DNA from: Thiomonas sp.
GTDB taxonomy: Bacteria; Pseudomonadota; Gammaproteobacteria; Burkholderiales; Burkholderiaceae
Assembly (NCBI GenBank): GCA_027443745.1
Contig: DAIAZB010000461.1
Location: forward strand, 1 to 13,115
Reading direction: 5' to 3'
Length of the DNA: 13,115 bases
The number at the start of each line of letters is the position of its first letter. Position 1 is the stretch's first letter. Shown piece by piece: positions 1-8,260 of the stretch. Both the position numbers and the translations under genes were made by a program. The notes under the pieces are model-generated. The model had not been told where the DNA came from and ran no database searches. It was given only the letters and a program-made list of their open reading frames with translations.

Positions 1-1
1 T

Positions 2-871
2 GCTGGCGGTTTTGGCGACTTCGGCAGCATTTTTGAGGAGATTTTCGGCGGTGCCGGCGGTCGACAACGCGGCGGCGGGCAGCAGGTGTATCGCGGCTCC
101 GACCTCAGCTACTCGCTCAGCCTGTCACTGGAAGAAGCCGCTCTCGGGGTGAACAAATCGTTGCGCATCCCCTCGTGGGACACCTGTGACACCTGTGGCG
201 GCAGTGGCGCCAAACCCGGCACCAAACCCAAGGCCTGCCCGACTTGCAAGGGCAGTGGCGCCACCACGCAGCGCATGGGCCCGTTCGCGATGCAGCACAC
301 CTGCTCCACCTGCGGTGGCACCGGCAAGATCATCCCCGAGCCCTGCGCCACCTGCCATGGTCAGGGGCGCGTGCAGCGGCAGAAAACCCTGGAGGTGCAA
401 ATTCCCGCTGGCATCGATACCGGCATGCGCATCCGCTCCAGCGGCAATGGCGAGCCGGGCGTGAACGGTGGCCCTCCGGGCGACCTCTACGTGGAAATCC
501 AGATCAAGCCACACAGCATTTTCGAGCGCGACAGCGACGATCTGCACTGCAAAATTCCAGTCAGCATGACCGCTGCCGCGCTGGGTTCGCGCATCGAGGT
601 GCCCACCCTCTCCGGCCCGGCCGAGATCGACCTGCCCGAAGGCACGCAGTCCGGCAAGACCCTGCGCTTGCGCGGCAAGGGAATCAAGGGCATCCATGCC
701 GGCCACCCCGGCGACCTGTACTGCCACATTCAGGTGGAAACGCCGGTGAAACTGAGCGAGGAGCAGCGCCGCATGCTGGAGCAGCTCGACGAGTCGTTCA
801 AGCGCGGAGGCGACCGCCATTCACCCGGGGGCAAGACCTGGGGCGACAAGGTTCGGGACTTTTTCAAATAA
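2..871 (+). CDS. dnaJ: Chaperone protein DnaJ (Hsp40), 5'-truncated by window edge
   Basis: Co-chaperone that binds unfolded clients and stimulates the ATPase of DnaK in the cytoplasm. The frame is open from base 2, so the N-terminal J-domain (with its HPD motif) lies outside the window and 289 codons remain. The visible part begins in the Gly/Phe-rich linker ([16 protein letters not shown]). Four CxxCxGxG zinc repeats follow: CDTCGGSG at 185-208, CPTCKGSG at 236-259, CSTCGGTG at 302-325 and CATCHGQG at 344-367. The two beta-rich client-binding domains come next ([30 protein letters not shown]). This order is that of a type I DnaJ, and all eight zinc cysteines are present. The first GTG inside the window (86) is not the real start. 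dnaK and grpE, the usual upstream partners, would lie to the left. The identification is secure. Confidence 0.97.
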   Translation, partial: AGGFGDFGSIFEEIFGGAGGRQRGGGQQVYRGSDLSYSLSLSLEEAALGVNKSLRIPSWDTCDTCGGSGAKPGTKPKACPTCKGSGATTQRMGPFAMQHTCSTCGGTGKIIPEPCATCHGQGRVQRQKTLEVQIPAGIDTGMRIRSSGNGEPGVNGGPPGDLYVEIQIKPHSIFERDSDDLHCKIPVSMTAAALGSRIEVPTLSGPAEIDLPEGTQSGKTLRLRGKGIKGIHAGHPGDLYCHIQVETPVKLSEEQRRMLEQLDESFKRGGDRHSPGGKTWGDKVRDFFK

Positions 872-930
872 GTTCGTACTGTCCCGGTGCGACAATGCGC
901 GCCTTTCCATCCAACGTCCAACAAGCCATC

Positions 931-2035
931 ATGGAAGCCGAACAACTCAACACCCTCTCCGCCCAACTGCGCGACCTGTCCGAGCGGACGCGCTCGCTCC
1001 GGGGGTATCTTTGACTACGACGCCAAGTCGGCTCGCCTGAGAGAGGTCAGCGCCGCGCTGGAAGACCCCAAGGTCTGGGACGACCCCAGGCGCGCGCAGG
1101 AACTGGGCAAGGAAAACCGCGGCCTGGAAGCCGTGGTGTTGGAGATCGAGCGCATCGAACGTGAACTGGCGGACGAGCAGGAGTTGTTCGAGATGTCGCG
1201 CGACGAGGGCGACAACGCGACCCTGCTGTCGATCGAGGCCGATGTGCAAGCCACAGCCAGGCGCGTGGAGGACATGGAGTTCCGCCGCATGTTCTCCAAC
1301 CCGATGGACCCCGGTAACTGCTTCATCGACATCCAGGCGGGTGCCGGCGGCACCGAAGCCTGCGACTGGGCCTCGATGCTGCTGCGCCAATACCTGCGCT
1401 ACAGCGAGCGCCAGGGTTTCAAGGTCGACGTGCTGGAAGAATCCGCCGGCGACGTTGCCGGGGTGAAGAGCGCCTCCATCAAAGTCGAAGGCGACTACGC
1501 CTACGGCAAGTTGCGCACCGAGACCGGCGTGCACCGGCTGGTGCGCAAAAGCCCGTTCGACTCGTCCGGCGGGCGTCACACCAGCTTCGCCAGCGTGTTC
1601 ATCTATCCCGAGGTGGATGACTCGATCGAGATCGACATCAACCCGGCCGATGTCCGCATCGACACCTTTCGCGCCAGCGGCGCGGGTGGCCAGCACATCA
1701 ACAAGACCGATTCGGCGGTGCGCATCACCCACATTCCCACGGGTATCGTCGTGCAGTGCCAGAACGACCGCTCGCAGCACAAGAACCGCGCCGAGGCCTG
1801 GGCCATGCTGCGCTCGCGCCTGTTCGAGCATGAGTTGCGCAAGCGCCAGGCCGAGCAGCAAAAGCTGGAGGACAGCAAGAGCGACGTCGGCTGGGGGCAC
1901 CAGATCCGCTCCTACGTGCTCGACCAGAGCCGCATCAAGGATCTGCGCACCGGGGTGGAAATGTCGAACACCCAGAAGGTGCTCGACGGCGACCTCGACG
2001 ACTTCATTTCCGCCAGCCTGAAACAGGGGCTCTGA
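931..2035 (+). CDS. prfB: Peptide chain release factor 2 (RF2), +1 programmed frameshift
   Basis: Class I release factor that recognises UGA and UAA and triggers peptidyl-tRNA hydrolysis. Two frames are joined. ATG 931 opens a 27-codon segment ending ...SLRGYL, followed by an in-frame TGA at 1012-1014. Translation resumes in the +1 frame at GAC 1013 (DYDAKSARL...), giving 367 residues against 365 in E. coli. The tripeptide anticodon SPF is at residues 207-209, and the catalytic GGQ is at 252-254 (bases 1685-1693). The residue before SGAGGQ is Ala (RASGAGGQ), the usual form, unlike the Thr of E. coli K-12. An alternative in-frame ATG lies at 895. I prefer 931 because MEAEQLN resembles betaproteobacterial RF2 starts, although no clear ribosome site precedes either. 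The gene begins 59 bases after dnaJ. RF2 synthesis is autoregulated through the TGA. Confidence 0.97.
1000..1015 (+). promoter_or_regulatory. RF2 programmed +1 ribosomal frameshift site
   Basis: The bases read CGG GGG TAT CTT TGA C. The slippery CTT is at 1009-1011, the zero-frame stop TGA at 1012-1014, and the C at 1015 makes the weak UGAC stop context. The G-run at 1001-1005 is the internal Shine-Dalgarno-like element three bases upstream of CTT. By the known RF2 mechanism, low RF2 lets the ribosome pause at UGA and slip from CUU to UUU, so that decoding continues at GAC 1013. The commonest version of the element is AGGGGG; here it is preceded by C, which could slightly weaken anti-SD pairing. 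That last point is inference. Confidence 0.95.
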
Positions 2036-2088
2036 GCCGCCCGCTGTGTTCTGACGTTCTCTCCCCTTCCGCCCGATGCATCAACCGG

Positions 2089-4746
2089 ATGACCGCCATG
2101 CGCACCGATCAAGCTCCCGTCATCTCCCGCCTGCACTACGCCAAGCCGGCCTATGCCGTCGACCGGGTCACGCTCGAGTTCGACCTCGATCCCGATCGCA
2201 CACGGGTGAAAAGCCATATGCAACTGCGTCGCCTGGCCGACGCCCCGGGTGACGCTCCGTTGTTTCTGGACGGCGAAGATCTGACGTTGCAGTCACTCAC
2301 CGTGGACGGCAAGGCCTGGGTCTACGCCACCACCGACGGCGGCATCCGACTCGACAAGTTGCCTGGCGTCTTTCAACTCGACATCGTCACCGCCTGCTCA
2401 CCGCGTGCCAATACGCGCCTGTCGGGCTTGTACCTGTCGGGCGATGCCTTCTTCACGCAATGCGAAGCCGAGGGCTTTCGCCGCATCACCTATTGGCCCG
2501 ACCGTCCGGACGTGATGAGCCGCTTCACCGTGGTGCTGCGCGCCGACAAGGCCAAGTACCCGCTGCTGCTGTCCAACGGCAACCTCAAAAGCCAGCGCCC
2601 GCTCGACGACGGCCGCATGGAGGCGGTGTGGGAAGATCCTTTCCCCAAGCCCAGCTATCTGTTCGCGCTGGTGGCCGGGCGTCTGGTGTGCCGCGAGCAG
2701 CGCATCCGGGCGGCCGATGGCCGCGAACACCTGCTGCAGGTGTATGTGCGCGAAGGCGACCTGGACAAGACCGAGCATGCCATGCAGTCCCTGGTGCATT
2801 CGGTCGCCTGGGACGAGCAGCGCTTCGGCCTGAGCCTGGACCTCGACCGCTTCATGATCGTCGCCGTCTCCGACTTCAACATGGGTGCGATGGAGAACAA
2901 GGGCCTCAACATCTTCAACACCAAGTACGTGCTGGCCAACCCGGCCACCGCCACCGATGTCGATTACATGAATATCGAGTCGGTGGTCGGCCACGAATAT
3001 TTCCACAACTGGACCGGCAACCGCATCACCTGCCGAGACTGGTTTCAGCTCAGCCTGAAAGAAGGCCTCACGGTGTTCCGCGATCAGGAGTTCACCCAGG
3101 ATCTGGCGGCGCAAACTGGCGGCGAATCGGCCCGCGCGGTCAAACGCATCGAGGACGTGCGTGGACTGCGCGCCGTGCAGTTCCCGGAGGATGCCGGCCC
3201 CATGGCCCACCCGGTGCGCCCCGACAGCTACGTGGCCATCGACAACTTCTACACCCCCACGGTCTACGAAAAAGGGGCCGAAGTCGTGCGCATGATGCAA
3301 ACGCTCGTCGGCCGCGCCGGCTTCGCTGCTGGCATGAAGCTCTACTTCGCCCGCCACGACGGCCAGGCCGTGACCTGCGACGACTTCCTCGCCGCCATGG
3401 CCGACGCCAACCCCGGCTCGGCGCTGGACGTGCACCGATCCCAGTTCAGCCTGTGGTACGCCCAGGCTGGCACGCCGCGCCTGCGCGCCGCCGGCCAGTA
3501 TGACGCCACTGCCCGCAGCTACACCCTCAGCTTGACGCAGGCCTGCCCCGCCACACCCGGCCAGCCCGACAAGCAGGCGCAAATCATTCCCTTGCGCCTG
3601 GGCCTGCTGGCCCGCGGTGGCGAGGCGCTGAGCTTCCACATGGAAACCGGCGCGCGCGGCACCGAGGCCCTGCTGGTGCTCAGCCAGCCGCAGCAGAGTT
3701 TCGTGCTGCATGAGGTGGACGCCGAGCCCATCCCTTCGTTGCTGCGTGGCTTCTCGGCCCCCGTGCTGCTCGACGACGGTCTGAGCGACGCGGACCGTCA
3801 GGTGCTCCTGGCCCACGACACCGATCCTTTCAACCGTTGGGAGGCGGCACAGCGCCTGGCCCTGGCCCGCTTGCTGCCCGCCCTGCAGGACGGCAATCTC
3901 CCATTGGACGCGGCCTACCTCGATGCCCTGCGTGCGGTGCTGCGCGACACCACGCTCGATCCCGCATTCAAGGAACTCGCGCTCACGCTGCCCAGCGAAG
4001 GCTATATCGCCGAGCAGCTCAGCCCAATCGATCCGGCACGCATCCATCAAACCCGCCAGACCATGCGCCTGGTCCTCACAGAACAACTGCGAGCCGACTG
4101 GGAGCAAACGTGGCATGCGCTTGCACCCGTCAGCGGCTACACCCCCGATTTCGCCGGCGCCGGCCGCCGCGGTTTGCGCAATCTCGCTCTGTCCTACCTT
4201 TGTCTCACGGGTGATGCGGTGTGGCAAGGGCGCGCCTACCAGTTGGTGAAGGATGCCGACAACATGACCGACCGCTTCGACGCCCTCGCTGCCCTGGTCG
4301 GCAGCCGTGCCGAGCTCGCGGCGCCAGCGTTGGAGCGCTTCGCCACACAGTTCGCACACGAGCCTCTGGTGATGGACAAATGGTTTGCGTTGCAGGCCAG
4401 CGCGCCTGGGGTCGAGATGCGTGCCATTCGTGCCCTGATGCAGCGCCCCGATTTCAGCATACGCAACCCCAATCGTGCGCGCAGTGTCATCTCCACGTTC
4501 TGCCAGGGCAACCCCGGCGCCTTCCACCGCCTCGATGGCGCTGGCTACGGGTTCTGGGCCGAGCAGGTGCGCACGCTCGACGCCATCAATCCGCAAGTCG
4601 CCGCCCGTCTGGCCCGCGCGCTGGACCGTTGGCGCAAACTCGCGCCCTCCTACGCTCAGGTGGTCGAGCCCGTCATGCGCGAACTCGCGGCCCATCCAGA
4701 CTTGTCGGCCGATACCCGCGAGATCCTGGGCAAGGCCCTGGCCTGA
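2089..4746 (+). CDS. pepN: Aminopeptidase N (M1 zinc metallopeptidase)
   Basis: Cytoplasmic broad-specificity aminopeptidase that completes ATP-dependent protein degradation by removing N-terminal residues from peptides. It is 885 residues against 870 in E. coli. The substrate-binding GAMEN motif is at residues 266-270. The zinc site is HEYFH at 302-306 with the third ligand Glu at 325 (LKEG), and the conserved catalytic Tyr of the VYEKG motif is at 393. An N-terminal beta domain (through about 195), the thermolysin-like catalytic domain (about 196-450), a small beta domain and a long C-terminal helical domain follow the family order. Motifs such as [13 protein letters not shown] and [13 protein letters not shown] also match PepN. 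ATG 2089 and ATG 2098 are both possible starts; the second gives MRTDQAP, and the ribosome site is weak for both. The gene starts 53 bases after prfB and ends 62 before fbp. Nothing looks damaged. Confidence 0.97.
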   Translation: MTAMRTDQAPVISRLHYAKPAYAVDRVTLEFDLDPDRTRVKSHMQLRRLADAPGDAPLFLDGEDLTLQSLTVDGKAWVYATTDGGIRLDKLPGVFQLDIVTACSPRANTRLSGLYLSGDAFFTQCEAEGFRRITYWPDRPDVMSRFTVVLRADKAKYPLLLSNGNLKSQRPLDDGRMEAVWEDPFPKPSYLFALVAGRLVCREQRIRAADGREHLLQVYVREGDLDKTEHAMQSLVHSVAWDEQRFGLSLDLDRFMIVAVSDFNMGAMENKGLNIFNTKYVLANPATATDVDYMNIESVVGHEYFHNWTGNRITCRDWFQLSLKEGLTVFRDQEFTQDLAAQTGGESARAVKRIEDVRGLRAVQFPEDAGPMAHPVRPDSYVAIDNFYTPTVYEKGAEVVRMMQTLVGRAGFAAGMKLYFARHDGQAVTCDDFLAAMADANPGSALDVHRSQFSLWYAQAGTPRLRAAGQYDATARSYTLSLTQACPATPGQPDKQAQIIPLRLGLLARGGEALSFHMETGARGTEALLVLSQPQQSFVLHEVDAEPIPSLLRGFSAPVLLDDGLSDADRQVLLAHDTDPFNRWEAAQRLALARLLPALQDGNLPLDAAYLDALRAVLRDTTLDPAFKELALTLPSEGYIAEQLSPIDPARIHQTRQTMRLVLTEQLRADWEQTWHALAPVSGYTPDFAGAGRRGLRNLALSYLCLTGDAVWQGRAYQLVKDADNMTDRFDALAALVGSRAELAAPALERFATQFAHEPLVMDKWFALQASAPGVEMRAIRALMQRPDFSIRNPNRARSVISTFCQGNPGAFHRLDGAGYGFWAEQVRTLDAINPQVAARLARALDRWRKLAPSYAQVVEPVMRELAAHPDLSADTREILGKALA

Positions 4747-4796
4747 TCAACGGCCGATCCGATTCACACCGCATCCGCAGCCGTCACTCCAACACG

Positions 4797-4802
4797 CAGG
4801 AA
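4797..4802 (+). promoter_or_regulatory. Shine-Dalgarno site for fbp
   Basis: The sequence CAGGAA lies six bases before ATG 4809. It is one of the better ribosome binding sites in the window and fixes the fbp start. Without it, the same frame remains open upstream to about 4221 inside pepN. Confidence 0.7.
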
Positions 4803-4808
4803 ACCCCG

Positions 4809-5822
4809 ATGTCCGAGACCACCATCAGCCTGTCGCGCTGGCTCATCGAGCAAGAACGCACCCACGGCCATATTCCTGGCTCGCTGCGCCTGCTCATCGA
4901 GCAAGTGGCACGCGCCTGCAAGCGCATCAGTCACGCCGTCAGCAAAGGCGCCAGCGCCGGCATCATGGGCAGCGCCGGCAGTGAAAACATCCAGGGCGAG
5001 GTGCAGAAAAAGCTCGACATCATCGCCAACGACGTGCTGCTCGAAGCCAACGAATGGGGCGGGCATCTGGCGGCCATGGCCTCGGAGGAACTGGAGCGCA
5101 TCCACACCATTCCGCACCGCTATCCGCGCGGCGAATACCTGTTGATGTTCGACCCGCTCGACGGCTCCAGCAACATCGAAGTCAACGTCACCATCGGCAC
5201 CATTTTCTCGGTGCTGCACCTGGCCGATGGCGTCAGCGAAGTCGGCCCCGAGCACTTTCTGCAACCCGGACGCCAGCAAGTGGCCGCCGGCTACTGCACC
5301 TACGGCCCGCAAACCACGCTGGTGCTCACGCTCGGCCACGGCGTGGCCATGTTCACCCTCGATAGCGACCAGGGCAGTTTCGTGCTGACGCAGGAAGGCC
5401 TGCGCATCCCCGAATCCACCCGTGAGTTCTCCATCAACATGTCCAACCTGCGCCACTGGGCACCACCCGTGCGGCGCTACATCGACGAATGCCTGCAAGG
5501 TGTGAACGGGCCGCGTGGCAAAGACTTCAACATGCGCTGGGTCGGCAGCATGGTGGCCGACGTGCACCGCGTGCTCAGTCGCGGCGGCGTCTTTCTCTAC
5601 CCCTGGGACCGGCGCGAGCCCGACCGCGCCGGCAAGTTGCGCCTGCTCTACGAGGCCAGCCCCATGGCGCTTCTGGTTGAACAGGCGGGCGGCATGGCCA
5701 TGGCCGGAACGCAGCGCATTCTCGACATCCAACCGACCAGCCTGCATCAACGTGCGGCCGTCATGCTGGGCAGCAGCGAAGAAGTCGCCCTGCTGCATGC
5801 GTATCACCATGAAGCACCATGA
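4809..5822 (+). CDS. fbp: Fructose-1,6-bisphosphatase class I
   Basis: Hydrolyses fructose-1,6-bisphosphate to fructose-6-phosphate in gluconeogenesis and, in autotrophs, the Calvin cycle; it is cytoplasmic and Mg-dependent. It has 337 residues, a normal class I length. The metal-binding loop [17 protein letters not shown] starts at D115, with D118 as the second acidic ligand and further acidic residues in the upstream NEWGG...SEELERI region. The C-terminal signature [20 protein letters not shown] contains the ligand Glu at residue 282, followed by [13 protein letters not shown] good Shine-Dalgarno site supports ATG 4809. It lies directly after pepN on the same strand (62-base gap) with no obvious terminator between them, so co-transcription is possible. 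The window does not show whether it serves gluconeogenesis only or CO2 fixation too. Confidence 0.97.
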   Translation: MSETTISLSRWLIEQERTHGHIPGSLRLLIEQVARACKRISHAVSKGASAGIMGSAGSENIQGEVQKKLDIIANDVLLEANEWGGHLAAMASEELERIHTIPHRYPRGEYLLMFDPLDGSSNIEVNVTIGTIFSVLHLADGVSEVGPEHFLQPGRQQVAAGYCTYGPQTTLVLTLGHGVAMFTLDSDQGSFVLTQEGLRIPESTREFSINMSNLRHWAPPVRRYIDECLQGVNGPRGKDFNMRWVGSMVADVHRVLSRGGVFLYPWDRREPDRAGKLRLLYEASPMALLVEQAGGMAMAGTQRILDIQPTSLHQRAAVMLGSSEEVALLHAYHHEAP

Positions 5823-5884
5823 ATACGGCTGCACGGATGCGAGCGCGGCAACGTCTGATCGACCGTTTCACGCGTTGGATCAGT

Positions 5885-5890
5885 TAAGAT
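5885..5890 (+). promoter_or_regulatory. Possible -10 element for tRNA-Thr
   Basis: TAAGAT, 4 of 6 matches to TATAAT, lies 12 bases before the mature tRNA 5' end, in a locally AT-rich patch (5882-5899) of otherwise GC-rich sequence. I found no convincing -35 hexamer at 16-18 bases spacing (TCGACC at 5859-5864 is 20 bases away). This is a weak prediction. Confidence 0.3.
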
Positions 5891-5902
5891 TTCACGTTTG
5901 CC

Positions 5903-5978
5903 GCCGGTGTAGCTCAGTTGGTAGAGCAGCTCATTCGTAATGAGAAGGTCGAGGGTTCGATTCCTTTCACCGGCACCA
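5903..5978 (+). tRNA. tRNA-Thr (anticodon CGU)
   Basis: Full cloverleaf of 76 bases with encoded CCA. The acceptor stem GCCGGTG (5903-5909) pairs perfectly with CACCGGC (5968-5974), with discriminator A5975 and CCA at 5976-5978. The D-arm is GCTC/GAGC (5912-5915 and 5924-5927). The anticodon loop TTCGTAA (5934-5940) carries CGT at 5936-5938, reading ACG threonine codons. The T-arm stem is at 5951-5955 and 5963-5967 around TTCGATT and contains two G-U pairs. A G-A opposition at the top of the anticodon stem is also present, from memory, in the E. coli tRNA-Thr(CGU). It sits 80 bases after fbp and 106 before arnT. Confidence 0.98.
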
Positions 5979-5999
5979 GAACGGCTCTGCGGGAATCGA

Positions 6000-6052
6000 G
6001 AAGCCACTCCCGGGTTTCGTTGTCCCCTCCAGGGGGAGTCCGCCTGCGGACT
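6000..6052. repeat. Set of three adjacent inverted repeats between tRNA-Thr and arnT
   Basis: Three short palindromes follow each other. Arms 6000-6005 and 6013-6018 (GAAGCC/GGTTTC, one G-U pair) form the first. Arms 6023-6027 and 6032-6036 (TCCCC/GGGGG) with a TCCA loop form the second. Arms 6037-6043 and 6046-6052 (AGTCCGC/GCGGACT, perfect) form the third and abut the second with no gap. No U-tract follows, so this is not a classical intrinsic terminator. It could be a REP-like dispersed element, a tRNA 3'-end processing or termination structure, or a structured leader of the arn transcript. The pairing is seen directly; the role is unknown. Confidence 0.55.
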
Positions 6053-6084
6053 GCTCGGGCCCTTGTATCTCTAGCGCCAGTGCC

Positions 6085-7881
6085 GTGACCCTATCCTCAC
6101 AGCAAGACCGTCTTCCCTCACGCAGCATGCTGTGCTCGATGGCCATCATGCTGGCTGTCCTGTGGTTCGGGATGTTGGGCTACCGCGATCTGGTACCCAC
6201 GGACGAGGGCCGCTACGCCGAAATTCCCCGTGAAATGGTGGCCAGCGGCAACTGGGTCACGCCGCATCTCGATGGCCTGAAATATTTCGAGAAGCCTCCG
6301 CTGCAATATTGGGCCACGGCCGTGGCTTACGAGGTGTTCGGCCTCGGCCAATGGCAAGCCCGGCTGTGGACCGGACTCACCGGCTTCTTCACCATTTTGC
6401 TCACCGGCTACACGGGTTGGCGCGTCTTCGGCGCCCGCACCGGGCTGTACGCAGCGGCCATTCTGGCCAGCAGCCTGTACTGGGTGGCGATGGGCCACAT
6501 CAACACCCTGGATATGGGTGTGTCGGCCATGCTGAGCGGCAGCCTGCTGAGTTTTTTGCTGGCGCAGCGCGATGCTGCAACGCCGGCGCAGAACCGCAAC
6601 TGGATGTGGTCCTGCTGGGCCTTCATGGCGCTGGCGCTGCTGTCCAAAGGGCTTATCGGCCCGGCCTTTCCCGGCATGACGCTGGTGCTATACACCCTGG
6701 TCACGCGCGACTGGGGCCTGTGGAAGCGGCTGCACATCGTCACCGGCCTGCTGATTTTTCTGGCGATCGGCCTGCCCTGGCATGTGCTGGTGCAGCTGCG
6801 CAACCCCGAGTTTTTCGATTACTACTTCATCTACCAGCAGTTCACCCGCTTTCTCACGCCGGAACTGGCGCGGCCTGGGCCGTGGTGGTATTTCTTCCCC
6901 ATCCTGCTGCTCGCCGTGCTGCCCTGGGTGGGTGGTTTGTTCGGCGGCATGCGGCATGCGTGGAAGCAGCCCAGTGGCATCGAAGCCCCAAGCGCGGGCA
7001 CAGTGGTTACCGGCAGACCCGGTTTCAAACCCAACTGGGCGCTGCTGATCTGGGCCGTGTTCATCTTCGTTTTTTTCAGCGCTTCACACTCCAAGCTGCC
7101 ATCCTACATTCTGCCGGTGTTTCCGGCGCTGGCGCTGATGATCGGCAACCATTTCGCCCATGCCCAGCGCGGTGCCTTGCGCCGGCAGTTTGCGCTCTAT
7201 GGCTTCATCTCGCTGACGACCGCCGTGGGTTTGACCCAGCTTTGGCGCGCCGGCAACGCGGTCACGCCCGGCTCGCTGTACCAGCAATACGGCTGGTGGC
7301 TGGAAATCACCGCGGGGCTGGGCATCGTCGGCAGCGCGCTGGCCTGGCGCTGGGAGAAGGCCGGGCGCCGCAGCGCTGCCGTGCTGGCGCTGGCCATCTG
7401 CATGTTTCTTGGCTTCACGGTGGCGTCGCAGGGGTTTCAGGTTCTGGGGCGCACGGCATCGACCAAGGATGTGGTCGCCGCCATCCGGCCATGGCTTCAT
7501 GCCGGTCAGCCGTTCTACGTCGTGGGGACTTATGACCAGACGCTGCCGTTCTACTTGCGCCGGACCGTGACGGTGGTGGAGTACCAGGGCGAGCTGCACT
7601 TCGGCATCACGCAGCAACCGCAATTGTGGGTCCCCACGCTGGCCGACTTCGCTCGGCGATGGCAGCGGGATCGCCTGCCGCTGGCCTTCATGCCAGCCGG
7701 GCAGTTGGGCGCACTGCGGGCCATGCGTCTGCCGCTGCAAGTCATCGCACGCACTCCACGCTACGCGGTCATTGCAAAACCAGGACAGGACTACGGAACC
7801 GCAGCGCAAGCTGCCGCCTCGCGCCTGTCTGCCGCCTGGAATGCCCCCCCCACGACCCAGCCCACCGGAGCCAAGCCATGA
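6085..7881 (+). CDS. arnT: ArnT-like 4-amino-4-deoxy-L-arabinose lipid A transferase (GT83)
   Basis: Inner-membrane glycosyltransferase that moves Ara4N from undecaprenyl phosphate to lipid A phosphates on the periplasmic side, lowering the negative charge seen by cationic peptides and polymyxin. At 598 residues it is longer than E. coli ArnT (550). An N-terminal membrane helix leads into the periplasmic motif PTDEGRYAEIPREM (acidic pair D40/E41), then KYFEKPPLQYW (E69/K70) and NTLDMG (D143), which are conserved family positions. About a dozen hydrophobic segments run to around residue 450. A C-terminal soluble domain (TYDQTLPFYLRR, VVEYQGEL) and a low-complexity Ala/Pro/Thr tail follow. The start is uncertain: GTG 6085 or ATG 6127, neither with a strong ribosome site. 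The last bases overlap the SMR gene as ATGA. The operon context supports ArnT over a generic family 39 mannosyltransferase. Confidence 0.9.
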   Translation: MTLSSQQDRLPSRSMLCSMAIMLAVLWFGMLGYRDLVPTDEGRYAEIPREMVASGNWVTPHLDGLKYFEKPPLQYWATAVAYEVFGLGQWQARLWTGLTGFFTILLTGYTGWRVFGARTGLYAAAILASSLYWVAMGHINTLDMGVSAMLSGSLLSFLLAQRDAATPAQNRNWMWSCWAFMALALLSKGLIGPAFPGMTLVLYTLVTRDWGLWKRLHIVTGLLIFLAIGLPWHVLVQLRNPEFFDYYFIYQQFTRFLTPELARPGPWWYFFPILLLAVLPWVGGLFGGMRHAWKQPSGIEAPSAGTVVTGRPGFKPNWALLIWAVFIFVFFSASHSKLPSYILPVFPALALMIGNHFAHAQRGALRRQFALYGFISLTTAVGLTQLWRAGNAVTPGSLYQQYGWWLEITAGLGIVGSALAWRWEKAGRRSAAVLALAICMFLGFTVASQGFQVLGRTASTKDVVAAIRPWLHAGQPFYVVGTYDQTLPFYLRRTVTVVEYQGELHFGITQQPQLWVPTLADFARRWQRDRLPLAFMPAGQLGALRAMRLPLQVIARTPRYAVIAKPGQDYGTAAQAAASRLSAAWNAPPTTQPTGAKP

Positions 7882-8249
7882 GCGCCGTCGCCTTCGCCCT
7901 GGTTCTCACGGGTGTGCTGTTGAATGCAGCCGCGCAGCTGTTGATCAAGGCTGGGGCCGAGACGGCTGGCCGTTTTTCCTTCAGCCTGGAAAACATCTGG
8001 CATGCGGGACTGCACTTTGCCCTGCAGTGGCAGATCCTTCTTGGACTGGCGTTCTACGCTGTCTCGGTGGTGGTGTGGATCCTGGCGCTGACCCGGGTCC
8101 AGGTGTCCATCGCCTACCCTATGCTGTCGCTGGGCTATGTGGTCACAGCCTTCGTCGCCTGGTGGTTGTTCGGCGAGGCTCTGACGGCGCAGAAACTCAT
8201 CGGCATTGCCATCATCATCGTCGGTGTGATTGTGGTTGCACGTTCCTGA
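7878..8249 (+). CDS. SMR/EamA-type four-helix membrane protein, ArnE-like flippase candidate
   Basis: A 123-residue inner-membrane protein with four hydrophobic segments at about 4-23, 53-72, 77-97 and 104-121. The third begins SIAYPMLSLGYV, closely matching the GIAYPMLSLNFV stretch of E. coli ArnE. The first (LLNAAAQLLIK) matches ArnE SVAGQLCQK and lacks the membrane Glu that drug-exporting EmrE proteins use. By family and position it likely flips undecaprenyl phosphate-Ara4N to the periplasm for ArnT. Enterobacteria use two such genes, arnE and arnF; only one is present here, so a homodimer is the simplest inference. ATG 7878 overlaps the arnT stop (ATGA), and GGAG at 7867-7870 is a well-placed ribosome site. 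It could instead export another lipid-linked sugar. Confidence 0.85.
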   Translation: MSAVAFALVLTGVLLNAAAQLLIKAGAETAGRFSFSLENIWHAGLHFALQWQILLGLAFYAVSVVVWILALTRVQVSIAYPMLSLGYVVTAFVAWWLFGEALTAQKLIGIAIIIVGVIVVARS

Positions 8250-8252
8250 GGA
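8248..8252 (+). promoter_or_regulatory. Shine-Dalgarno site deciding the arnB start
   Basis: GAGGA overlaps the stop codon of the SMR gene and lies eight bases before ATG 8261. It is too close to serve the in-frame ATG at 8252, so ATG 8261 is the preferred arnB start. Confidence 0.65.
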
Positions 8253-8260
8253 TGCCGCCC

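Noticed and set aside
125..820. Minus-strand open frame opposite dnaJ, and similar long ones opposite prfB, fbp, arnT and the decarboxylase gene
   Set aside because: All mirror a well-identified plus-strand gene, have no ribosome site or known motif, and show the compositional look of frame shadows.
1012..1014. TGA near the start of prfB read as a nonsense mutation
   Set aside because: It lies in the classical RF2 autoregulatory frameshift site, and the +1 frame continues with a complete RF2.
2460..3503. 347-codon plus-strand frame inside pepN
   Set aside because: Arg/Pro/His-rich out-of-frame translation, fully contained in pepN and without any motif.
2398..4695. Very long open frame (765 codons) on the minus strand opposite pepN
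   Set aside because: It is the antisense shadow of pepN in GC-rich DNA, where stop codons are rare. The translation is a His/Gln/Gly-rich string without recognisable domains, while the plus strand encodes a full M1 peptidase with every catalytic motif.
5954..5978. tRNA-Thr 3' end as an attachment site for an island carrying the arn operon
   Set aside because: I saw no second copy of the tRNA 3' end, no integrase gene and no visible composition shift between the housekeeping genes and the arn genes in this window. A distal copy outside the window cannot be excluded.
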